A stretch of DNA of 10,063 nt from CAYGTK01 sp964352775 (GTDB lineage: Bacteria > Bacteroidota > Bacteroidia > Chitinophagales > CAIOSU01): the NCBI GenBank assembly GCA_964352775.1, contig CAYGTK010000155.1, positions 1 to 10,063 of the forward strand. The letters are read 5' to 3'. The position numbers and the translations under genes were made by a program. Each line of letters opens with the position of its first letter. Position 1 is the first letter of the stretch. A model generated the notes under the pieces. That model did not search any database, had not been told where the DNA came from, and was given only the letters and a program-made list of their open reading frames with translations. This document shows positions 1 through 6,073 of this stretch, piece by piece.

Positions 1-956
1 CGGAAGATAAAAAAGCTGCTTACGAAACATTGTATCAATGTTTGATGGTAACTTGTCTACTGATTAGCCCATTAGCTCCTTTCTTTAGCGAGTGGTTATA
101 TAAAAATTTGAGTGATGGTATTCGCGAAACAGCATTGTCAAACAATACTCCTTTACAATACACGTCGGTTCACTTAAGCTACTTTACTCCATATCAGGCA
201 GAGCATGTAGATGAGCAATTGAATGCATCAATGGAGAAGGCCCAAAAGGCAGCCTCTTTAGTGCTTTCACTTCGCAAGAAAGAAAACCTAAAGGTCCGCC
301 AACCACTTGGTAAGATCATGATACCTGTTTTGGATGCTCAATTCCAAAGTGATATTGAAAAAGTGGAGAGCCTGATATTATCAGAGGTGAATGTTCGCTC
401 CATTGAATACGTATCTGATGGAGATGGTGTTATTACTAAGAAGATAAAACCAAATTTTAAGGTGCTTGGCGCCAAGTTAGGTCCTAAGATGAAGCTGGCG
501 GCTCAAGCAGTTGGTAAAATGGACCAAGATGATATAAAGGAGCTTGAGAATAAGGGTTTCTTCAAGCTAGACTTAGCTGGTGAGGAGTATGATCTTGCAT
601 ATGACGAAGCAGAGATCACCTCGGACGATATACCTGGTTGGCTAGTAGCAAGCGATGGAAATTTGACTGTTGCGTTGGATATAACCGTTACAGATGACCT
701 CAGAAATGAAGGGTACGCTAGGGAACTAGTGAACAAACTACAGAACCTTAGAAAGGAAAAACACTTTAACGTTACTGACCGTATTGAAGTGAAGGTGCAG
801 GATACACCCGAACTTGCAGGTGCTATAAATGATTATAAAGACTATATTTGTAGTGAAGTTTTAGCCGACTCATTAGGCGTTGTATCAACAGTTAAAGGAG
901 ACGAAATTGAGGTGAACGAACTGTTGGTGAACGTTGAATTAACTAAGAAAAATTAA
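1..956 (+). CDS. ileS: Isoleucyl-tRNA synthetase, C-terminal part (5' end outside window)
   Basis: This is the end of the cytoplasmic enzyme that charges tRNA-Ile with isoleucine using ATP. The open frame runs in from the left edge (first full codon at base 3) with no stop before 954-956, so the start lies outside. Seen: an anticodon-binding domain beginning near the edge, with ISPLAPFFSEWLY (about 63-101) and the LRKKENLKVRQPL block (270-308). A C-terminal region follows, with LRNEGYARELV (699-731) and RKEKHFNVTDRI. The tail lacks the cysteine-rich zinc knuckle of the E. coli type. It instead resembles the long tail of eukaryote-like (IleS2-type) synthetases, which is an inference from motifs. 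The next gene starts 4 bases after the stop, so ileS probably heads an operon with the DksA-like gene and lspA. The catalytic HIGH and KMSKS motifs are not in the window. The family call is very secure. Confidence 0.96.
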   Translation, partial: EDKKAAYETLYQCLMVTCLLISPLAPFFSEWLYKNLSDGIRETALSNNTPLQYTSVHLSYFTPYQAEHVDEQLNASMEKAQKAASLVLSLRKKENLKVRQPLGKIMIPVLDAQFQSDIEKVESLILSEVNVRSIEYVSDGDGVITKKIKPNFKVLGAKLGPKMKLAAQAVGKMDQDDIKELENKGFFKLDLAGEEYDLAYDEAEITSDDIPGWLVASDGNLTVALDITVTDDLRNEGYARELVNKLQNLRKEKHFNVTDRIEVKVQDTPELAGAINDYKDYICSEVLADSLGVVSTVKGDEIEVNELLVNVELTKKN

Positions 957-960
957 GGCA

Positions 961-1350
961 ATGGCAGACAAAGAAAAGACCAGATACAGTGATGCGGAGT
1001 TGGAAGAATTCCAAGTATTGATCAATGATAAATTAGCTGCTGCACGTAAAGAGTTAGATTACTTGCAAGAGCAGATAAATAAAGATAAGAGTGGTCAGGA
1101 TGACTCTGATGGTAGATTTAAGGGCCTAGAAGATGGAACAGCTACCGTGGAGAAAGAGTACTTAACACAAATGGCATCTCGTCAATTACAATTCATTTCG
1201 CACCTAGATAAGGCACTAAGAAGAATTGACGCTAAAACATATGGTATCTGTAGAGAAACAGGTAAGCTTATCTCAAAAGAGCGCTTACGTGCTGTACCGC
1301 ATGCCACTTTAAGTATTGAAGCCAAGAAGGCACAACGTAAAGAAAAGTAG
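961..1350 (+). CDS. DksA/TraR-family transcriptional regulator with degenerate zinc finger
   Basis: A 129-residue protein related to DksA, which binds in the secondary channel of RNA polymerase and, with ppGpp in well-studied species, shifts promoter output. Seen: a charged helical N-terminal half (about 10-45 and 62-92) that can form the family's coiled-coil hairpin. An acidic turn, LEDGTA, lies at about 56-61 where the tip should be. The C-terminal finger region reads YGICRETGKLISKERLRAVPHATLSIEAK (split here: YGICRETG, then KLISKERL, then RAVPHATL). The finger normally has four cysteines, but only C97 remains, so metal binding is unlikely. This Cys-poor form is common in Bacteroidota. It starts 4 bases after ileS and ends 3 bases before lspA, so all three should share a transcript. 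The length fits the short family members. The in vivo role, including ppGpp response, is not shown by the sequence. Confidence 0.93.
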   Translation: MADKEKTRYSDAELEEFQVLINDKLAAARKELDYLQEQINKDKSGQDDSDGRFKGLEDGTATVEKEYLTQMASRQLQFISHLDKALRRIDAKTYGICRETGKLISKERLRAVPHATLSIEAKKAQRKEK

Positions 1351-1353
1351 ATC

Positions 1354-2028
1354 TTGAAGAAGGGATTAGCGCTTCCGCTCATCATTTTTTTGGTTGTTGT
1401 AATTTTTGATCAAGGCACAAAGCTTTGGGTCAAAACTAATATGGTACATGATGAGGTTCATTATGTTCAAGATTGGTTTCAGGTACACTTCGTGGAAAAT
1501 CCAGGGATGGCCTTCGGGTGGGAGATAGGAGGAGAGTATGGTAAGTTGGCACTAAGCCTATTTCGGATATTTGCTGTATCTATAATTGGATATTATGTTT
1601 TCTACTTAGTTGGGCAAAAGGCTCCAAAAGGTCTGATCATTAGCTTGACTTTGATATTTGCAGGAGCTACTGGGAATATTCTCGACAGTATTTTCTATGG
1701 AGTCATGTTTTCCAGTAGCCACCATCATGTAGCGGAACTGGTCCCGATAGGTCAGGGGTATGAAAATTGGTTTTATGGCCGCGTAGTCGATTTCTTGCAC
1801 TTTCCTATCATTAAAAATCAATTGGTACCAGAGTGGATACCTTTTATAGGTGGAAATACCTTTACTTTTTTTAAGCCAATATTCAATATTGCTGATGCGG
1901 CTATCACCGTGGGTGTCTTCTTAATTATTGTATTCCAGCGAGACTACTTTAGCGAGGAGGAAGAAGACAAAGCGTTAGAAGAAGAAAGTGTTTCGGAGGA
2001 ACTACCCTCAGAAGCTACTACAACCTGA
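1354..2028 (+). CDS. lspA: Lipoprotein signal peptidase (signal peptidase II)
   Basis: This inner-membrane aspartyl protease cuts signal peptides from diacylglyceryl-modified prolipoproteins just before the lipobox cysteine. The protein has 224 residues. Seen: TM1 at about 5-19 ending in FDQGTK (D19), VENPGMAFGW (N49), TM2 at about 66-86, and TM3 at about 94-116 with GATGNILDS. GRVVDF holds D146 and FNIADAAI holds D181; these two match the catalytic aspartate pair. A last TM spans about 181-194, then an acidic cytoplasmic tail. E. coli LspA is about 164 residues. The extra length lies between GNILD and VVD, between VVD and NIAD, and in the tail, as is typical of Bacteroidota. The start is a TTG: an in-frame stop (TAG) ends 3 bases upstream, and the first ATG, at codon 30, would remove TM1. 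The gene ends 3 bases from the convergent ATPase gene. Confidence 0.95.
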   Translation: MKKGLALPLIIFLVVVIFDQGTKLWVKTNMVHDEVHYVQDWFQVHFVENPGMAFGWEIGGEYGKLALSLFRIFAVSIIGYYVFYLVGQKAPKGLIISLTLIFAGATGNILDSIFYGVMFSSSHHHVAELVPIGQGYENWFYGRVVDFLHFPIIKNQLVPEWIPFIGGNTFTFFKPIFNIADAAITVGVFLIIVFQRDYFSEEEEDKALEEESVSEELPSEATTT

Positions 2029-2057
2029 TCATCATAATTTCATGTCATGATTGATCA
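2026..2057. terminator. Bulged inverted repeat across the convergent lspA/ATPase stop codons
   Basis: TGATCATCAT (2026-2035) pairs with ATGA-T-TGATCA (2047-2057), giving about 10 base pairs with one bulged T and an 11-base loop. The repeat contains the stop codons of both converging genes (2026-2028 on +, 2032-2034 read on -). A hairpin can form in either transcript. It is AT-rich and has no clear U-run after it on either strand, so intrinsic termination is uncertain. It could instead be a 3'-end stabilising structure. Confidence 0.33.
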
Positions 2058-2724
2058 CTCGACCATCTGACATCTCAATTATCCTATCCGTTTTCTTGGC
2101 AAAGTCTGGGTCGTGAGTTACCACGAGCATTGATCGGTCTTTCTCTGATGAAAGTTCTCTTAATATACTGAATACTATATCCGTGTTCTTACTATCCAAA
2201 TTACCCGTGGGTTCATCACCCATTAGTAATAAAGGGTCATTTATCAGGGCGCGAGCAATAGCTATCCTTTGTTTTTGTCCTCCTGATAGCCTACTAGCTT
2301 TTTTAAGCGCTTGGTCGTCAACTTCCAATAGTTTTAGTATCTCCATAGCATGATCTTCAATTTCAACCTCCGATCGTTCACCAAGTTTAAGCGCAGGGAG
2401 CATTACATTCTGTAATACTGTGAACTCATTCAAGAGATAGTGAAATTGAAAGACGAAACCGATCTTCTTATTTCTTATATAGGCTAATTCATCAGCTGGC
2501 ATTCCTGTTAAAGTCTGTCCATCAAATTCTAGGTAGCCATCATAATCAGTATCCATTGTAGAGAGTATATAGAGCAACGTAGATTTACCACAACCTGATT
2601 TACCCATTACCGAAACGAATTCTCCGCTATTAAGTGTAAAGGAAACATCGGTAAGAACTTGAAACTCTACAGGCTTATGGAAGAACTTGTTTATGCTCGT
2701 AGCTTGTAGTAATGTATTGCTCAT
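2032..2724 (-). CDS. ABC transporter ATP-binding protein (LolD/MacB/DevA type)
   Basis: The 230-residue ATPase subunit of a type VII (MacB/LolCDE-like) ABC system; it hydrolyses ATP in the cytoplasm to drive the adjacent permease. All nucleotide-binding motifs are intact: Walker A GKSGCGKST (41-49), Q-loop FQFH (Q93), signature LSGGQ (146-150), Walker B LLLMGDE with catalytic E171, D-loop NLDS, and switch His H204 in VVTHD. The QxxR-like segment and the PTGNLDS wording are typical of the LolD/FtsE/MacB group. It is the last gene of the adaptor-permease-ATPase operon and starts 1 base after the permease stop, so translation is probably coupled. The standalone ATPase, permease with one large periplasmic domain and separate lipoprotein adaptor match a DevBCA or split-MacAB exporter better than LolCDE, which uses two permeases. 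The substrate is unknown. Confidence 0.93.
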   Translation of the reverse strand: MSNTLLQATSINKFFHKPVEFQVLTDVSFTLNSGEFVSVMGKSGCGKSTLLYILSTMDTDYDGYLEFDGQTLTGMPADELAYIRNKKIGFVFQFHYLLNEFTVLQNVMLPALKLGERSEVEIEDHAMEILKLLEVDDQALKKASRLSGGQKQRIAIARALINDPLLLMGDEPTGNLDSKNTDIVFSILRELSSEKDRSMLVVTHDPDFAKKTDRIIEMSDGRVINHDMKL

Positions 2725-2725
2725 A

Positions 2726-3985
2726 TCACTTACCTCTAATTATCTCTACAGGGTCTATCTTACTAGCTTTTTTGGCTGGTAAATAACCAGCTAAAAAGGT
2801 GGTCACCAAAGCAAAGCTTATCCCTATTAAGTAATACATAGGGTCAAAGTTTACTGGTAAATAGTCCAAACTGATTACTTGATCAGTTTCAATTTGTTCC
2901 TTTGATATTCCATATGACATTAAGAAGCCTATTACCAAACCTAATGAACCGCCTAATAAACCTATGATCATTGCTTGACTGATGAAGATGTACTTAACAT
3001 CAGTACCTGAAAACCCAGTTGCTTTCAAGATAGCAATGTCATCCATTTTTTCATAGATCATCATGTTCAGAATGTTATAAATGCCAAATCCTGCAACTAT
3101 TAATAGTGTAATAGCTACAGAGTAGGTTATCATATTACGCATTGTTGTGCCTAGCTGTAATTGGGCGTTGGCAGTGTTATAATCCTCTGACTTAATGTCA
3201 AATTGCTTCCTATACTCTATTGATATAGCGTAAGCTTGATCAATGTCGTACAGTTTAATATTTATATCTGTTATATGGTCTGGAGGCTTTTGAAGTAGTC
3301 GTTGTGCAGTGGTTAGGGTAGAATAGCTCTGCATATCGTCTATAGCTGCAATACCTGTTTTAAATATACCTACCACCTTCATTTGAAACTGCACACCAGC
3401 TGAAGAAGTTATCGTAACCCTATCATTCAACTTAACGGATAACTTCTTAGCTAGCCCAGCGCCCATTATAAGGCCGTTGTTCAGTGTAAGTAAGTTGGTA
3501 ACCTCTCCTGCTCGCATATCTTCGGTGATATTGAAGAGCTTATCTTCTTCCACAATGTCTACCCCTATTACCGAGCCATTAATGTCAATAGGCCCAAAGG
3601 TATAGAAGGCTTGAGCTGTCAGTCTGGGAGCAACACCAAGCACCCTAGAATCTTCTTGCAATATATCAACGATCTTAAGTCCGTTACGGATATTTTTTTT
3701 GGTATTCTTTGGTTTTACATGGTGTACCACCCTCAATGCAGAGTCTAATTCGTCCAGATGATCTATTGGTTGTAAACGTTCTGTCTCTACATCACTAAAT
3801 AAGCGAATATGCGCGGTGTTACTGAGCATAAGGTCATCCAAGAATTTATTGGTGCCCGTCATGAAACTTACCATGCCGATAAACATACCAATGCCAAAGG
3901 TAACTCCAAGTGCTGCTATAACGGTTTGCTTAATTCGCGAAAGGAGTTGCGTTTTAGCGATCTGGAGAATTATTCCGAAGTTCAT
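2726..3985 (-). CDS. ABC transporter permease, FtsX/MacB family
   Basis: A 419-residue inner-membrane subunit that transmits ATPase motion to the periplasm. Seen: a cytoplasmic amphipathic N-terminus (IAKTQLLSRIKQ), TM1 at about 20-43, and a periplasmic MacB-type domain at about 45-280. TM2 follows at about 287-309 with the coupling segment EKMDDIAILKATGF (312-325), then TM3 at about 332-360 and TM4 at about 383-403. The end is YLPAKKASKIDPVEIIRGK, a hallmark of the family. The four-TM layout with one large extracytoplasmic domain is that of type VII ABC mechanotransmitters. The start codon overlaps the adaptor stop in an ATGA (3982-3985) and the stop lies 1 base before the ATPase ATG, so the three genes are one transcription unit. 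An A8 run in the coding strand (complement of 3693-3700) leaves the frame intact. The substrate cannot be told from sequence; an export role is likelier than lipoprotein release because a dedicated adaptor is present. Confidence 0.93.
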   Translation of the reverse strand: MNFGIILQIAKTQLLSRIKQTVIAALGVTFGIGMFIGMVSFMTGTNKFLDDLMLSNTAHIRLFSDVETERLQPIDHLDELDSALRVVHHVKPKNTKKNIRNGLKIVDILQEDSRVLGVAPRLTAQAFYTFGPIDINGSVIGVDIVEEDKLFNITEDMRAGEVTNLLTLNNGLIMGAGLAKKLSVKLNDRVTITSSAGVQFQMKVVGIFKTGIAAIDDMQSYSTLTTAQRLLQKPPDHITDINIKLYDIDQAYAISIEYRKQFDIKSEDYNTANAQLQLGTTMRNMITYSVAITLLIVAGFGIYNILNMMIYEKMDDIAILKATGFSGTDVKYIFISQAMIIGLLGGSLGLVIGFLMSYGISKEQIETDQVISLDYLPVNFDPMYYLIGISFALVTTFLAGYLPAKKASKIDPVEIIRGK

Positions 3986-5070
3986 TTTGTACTTGGCTGA
4001 TAAATAATAGTAGAGCTATCCAATCCTGAGAGGACCTCAACATATTCCATGTTTTGTAGCCCAACGGAGAGTTCTTTCTTTTTATCGGAGGAGATAAAAA
4101 CAGAATCTCCTTTGGTAAGATATTTCTTAGGTATAGTAAGTGCTTTCCCTTTCTCTTTAATAACTATGTTAGCTTCTATAGTAGAACCAGGATATGGTCG
4201 GGTCTGCTTATCCTTAAATTCAGCCTCTACCATTATGGTTTGAGTACGCGGGTCCAATACTGGATATATTTTACTTATACTAGCTTCAAACACTTTGGTT
4301 CCATAACTGTCAATAGTTAGAAGCACTTTTTGCCCTAGTTCTACCCGATTAATATCTAGTTCATCTATCAATAATTCTATTATATAACTGTCACCACTTC
4401 CCAAATAAGCTAACGCTTGTTGACTATTGCAAAACTCTCCAGCCTCCTTATAAGTAGCATACACCCGACCATCAATTTTGCTTCTTAGTAGTAGGTCAGT
4501 TTTGTTGTTATTACTTATAGATAACAGGTTCTGTGCTGTACTTACATCAGTTGACAGTTGTCTATTGCGCAGCTCTAGTCTTTTTTTAGCAGACTGATAG
4601 TTATTTAGTGAGGTAGTAACTCTAAGTTGACTATTATCTAATTCGGCTTTAGTGCCTATTTTGTTTTTTTGAAGCTCCTTAAGGCGTCCATAATTAGTTG
4701 AGTCAAGTTGATAAGTCCGTTTAGCATTTTCAGCCTGCAACTTAAGCTCTGTTAGTATTGCGGAAGACGGGCTAGCGTTCACCAACGCTTGTTCATAGGC
4801 CAATTTTGCATTGTCTGCATCAAGGGTTCTGCTTTCACTTTCTATAATGGCAATCGGGCTACCTACACTTATGGTATCACCTTCCTCTACAAGCCAACTA
4901 TTCAGTATGCCTGGTATAGAGGTGTATAGATCATAGTCATTCATAGGCCGTATTGTACCAGAAGCATAGACTGATTCTACAATTTTCCTATAAGCTGGTT
5001 TTGTGCTTTCCACTTCAGATGAACAACTGAATAGGCAAACACTAATTACGAATAGCATTACTTGTTTCAT
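3982..5070 (-). CDS. Periplasmic adaptor (membrane fusion) lipoprotein of ABC exporter, HlyD/MacA/DevB type
   Basis: A 362-residue adaptor expected to link the permease to an outer-membrane channel. Seen: a short lipoprotein signal with lipobox LFSC (13-16), so C16 is the likely lipidated residue after LspA cleavage. Next come ASGTIRP (37-42), a first half of a biotinyl/lipoyl-like domain with SIPGILNSWLVEEGDTI (51-67), and a long polar helical stretch at about 80-185 suited to the coiled-coil hairpin. The second lipoyl half is LLRSKIDGRVYATYKEAGE (about 194-212). A beta-barrel follows (LIDELDINRVELGQ, about 234-247), then a membrane-proximal domain with the conserved PYPGSTIEANIVI (292-304). 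It is the first gene of the exporter operon and overlaps the permease by 4 bases. The order adaptor-permease-ATPase is the same as devB-devC-devA. Most MacA-like adaptors are membrane-anchored; here a lipid anchor would do that job. The outer-membrane partner is not encoded nearby. Confidence 0.92.
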   Translation of the reverse strand: MKQVMLFVISVCLFSCSSEVESTKPAYRKIVESVYASGTIRPMNDYDLYTSIPGILNSWLVEEGDTISVGSPIAIIESESRTLDADNAKLAYEQALVNASPSSAILTELKLQAENAKRTYQLDSTNYGRLKELQKNKIGTKAELDNSQLRVTTSLNNYQSAKKRLELRNRQLSTDVSTAQNLLSISNNNKTDLLLRSKIDGRVYATYKEAGEFCNSQQALAYLGSGDSYIIELLIDELDINRVELGQKVLLTIDSYGTKVFEASISKIYPVLDPRTQTIMVEAEFKDKQTRPYPGSTIEANIVIKEKGKALTIPKKYLTKGDSVFISSDKKKELSVGLQNMEYVEVLSGLDSSTIIYQPSTK

Positions 5071-5073
5071 GCG

Positions 5074-5094
5074 TACTTGCTTTATTGCAAGGTA
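5074..5094. other. Small imperfect stem-loop just upstream of the adaptor start
   Basis: TACTTGC (5074-5080) and GCAAGGTA (5087-5094) pair with one bulged G around a 6-base loop TTTATT. In the exporter transcript this stem would end 3 bases before the adaptor ATG (5070), where it could mask ribosome binding, or in DNA it could be a weak operator. No clear Shine-Dalgarno sequence is visible there. The stem is short, so chance is possible. Confidence 0.25.
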
Positions 5095-5116
5095 GTAAAA
5101 AGCATCACCTTTAAAG

Positions 5117-5130
5117 TTGACTTAAATCAA
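5117..5130. promoter_or_regulatory. FNR/CRP-type palindrome between FNT transporter and exporter operon
   Basis: TTGAC-TTAA-ATCAA matches the E. coli FNR consensus TTGAT-N4-ATCAA at 9 of 10 defined bases. It is the best palindrome in the 61-base divergent gap. Its centre lies about 53 bases before the adaptor ATG and 8 bases before the first possible ATG of the FNT gene. If the FNT gene really starts further in (codon 20 or 22), the site sits in a usual promoter-control position for both genes. Whether this organism has an FNR/CRP regulator with that specificity is unknown. Confidence 0.35.
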
Positions 5131-5131
5131 T

Positions 5132-6037
5132 ATGATGGAACAATATTCTTCCTCAAACATTCCTTGTTTAAGAAGTTATCTTAGTGCTATGAATATGTTC
5201 AATCGTTACCGCAATTCTAAATTTGCTAAGATCTTTACCGAGAAGCAGGAAAAGGATATGCAGGATAGGCCTAAGGCTGCCAAGAACATCCTCCTTGAAC
5301 AGATAGAGGAGGTAATGGAAGAGTATGATAGACCTAATACGCAACTTTTCTTATCAGCCTTTGCTGCAGGTATGGAGATAGGTTTTAGCGTATTGTTAAT
5401 GGGGGTGATATATGAACTATTTCATGACACAACTAGTGAAAGCAGCCTTCATATGATGATAGCGCTAGCTTATCCTATAGGGTTTTTGTTTGTGGTTATT
5501 GGTAGGTCGGTCTTGTTTACAGAGCATACAACTTTAGCAATACTTCCAGTACTGAGTAATAGGGCGAGCTTAGGAGACCTCTTGAAACACTGGGCAGTGA
5601 TATATAGTGCCAACTTATTGGGAGGTTATGTTTTTGCATTTGGCCTAGTACTTCTTTGCGGAAGAATGGATATTATAAGTGATTCGTCTTTTTACCATTT
5701 AGCCGAGAAGATGATAAAGTATGATAGCTTAACAATATTACTCAGCGGGTTATTCGCTGGGTGGTTAATGGGGCTTGTTTCTTGGTTAATTACAGCTTCA
5801 CAGGAAACAATAAGTAGGATGCTTATCGTGATTATAGTTACGTCAGTAATTGGCTTAGCAGGCTTACACCACTCAATTGTAGGCTCTATTGAGATAATTT
5901 GTGGATACCTAGTTAGCCCAGATGTTACTTTGGCTGATTATGGGCGTGTTCAGCTCTTTACTACCCTAGGAAATATTCTTGGGGGAATGATATTTGTTGG
6001 AGTGTTAAAGTTCAGTCACGTTAATATTACTGACTAA
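5132..6037 (+). CDS. Formate/nitrite transporter (FNT) family membrane protein, YfdC-like
   Basis: A 301-residue inner-membrane channel/transporter of the family that moves small monovalent anions such as formate, nitrite or hydrosulfide. Seen: a hydrophilic N-terminus of about 70 residues, then FLSAFAAGMEIGFSVLLMGVI (split: FLSAFAAGMEIG at 73-84 opens TM1). TM2 at about 109-126 is followed by GRSVLFTEHT (124-133), the FNT signature segment. Further TMs lie at about 156-177, 200-222, 230-252 and 277-294. LHHSIVGS (245-252) places a histidine (H247) where FNT pores carry their central His. The wording GRS.LFTE is closest to the YfdC-like branch, whose substrate is poorly known, so I do not assign formate or nitrite. 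The start is uncertain: ATGs at 5132 and 5135, then 5189, 5195 and 5258, all precede TM1. The gene is divergent from the exporter operon and convergent with the response regulator (36 bases between stops). Confidence 0.88.
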   Translation: MMEQYSSSNIPCLRSYLSAMNMFNRYRNSKFAKIFTEKQEKDMQDRPKAAKNILLEQIEEVMEEYDRPNTQLFLSAFAAGMEIGFSVLLMGVIYELFHDTTSESSLHMMIALAYPIGFLFVVIGRSVLFTEHTTLAILPVLSNRASLGDLLKHWAVIYSANLLGGYVFAFGLVLLCGRMDIISDSSFYHLAEKMIKYDSLTILLSGLFAGWLMGLVSWLITASQETISRMLIVIIVTSVIGLAGLHHSIVGSIEIICGYLVSPDVTLADYGRVQLFTTLGNILGGMIFVGVLKFSHVNITD

Positions 6038-6073
6038 CAACAGCATTATCTACATAATAGAACTGGATCTTCA

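Noticed and set aside
3693..3700. A8 run in the permease and a second A8 run in the sensor kinase (8749-8756), as possible phase-variation tracts
   Set aside because: Both frames are intact, both runs encode ordinary Lys codons, and T7-T8 runs also occur in lspA and the adaptor as expected for AT-rich DNA.
2726..5070. LolCDE lipoprotein-release system
   Set aside because: LolCDE has two permeases and no HlyD-type adaptor. Here one permease and an adaptor lipoprotein fit an exporter better, although the ATPase alone would be compatible with LolD.
5085..5119. Possible Bacteroidota promoter (TTG near 5085, TAAAGTTG at 5112-5119)
   Set aside because: The -7 element has one mismatch, the spacer of 24 bases is too long, and the predicted leader would be only a few bases before ATG 5132. 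Not strong enough to list as a feature.
5113..5121. LytTR-like half-site AAAGTTGAC upstream of the FNT gene
   Set aside because: It matches the loose LytTR half-site pattern with one mismatch, but a functional site needs a spaced pair and no second copy is present. It also overlaps the better-supported FNR-like palindrome.
6045..6058. ATTAT-CTAC-ATAAT stem between the convergent FNT and response-regulator genes
   Set aside because: Only 5 AU pairs with no following U-run; too weak to call a terminator.
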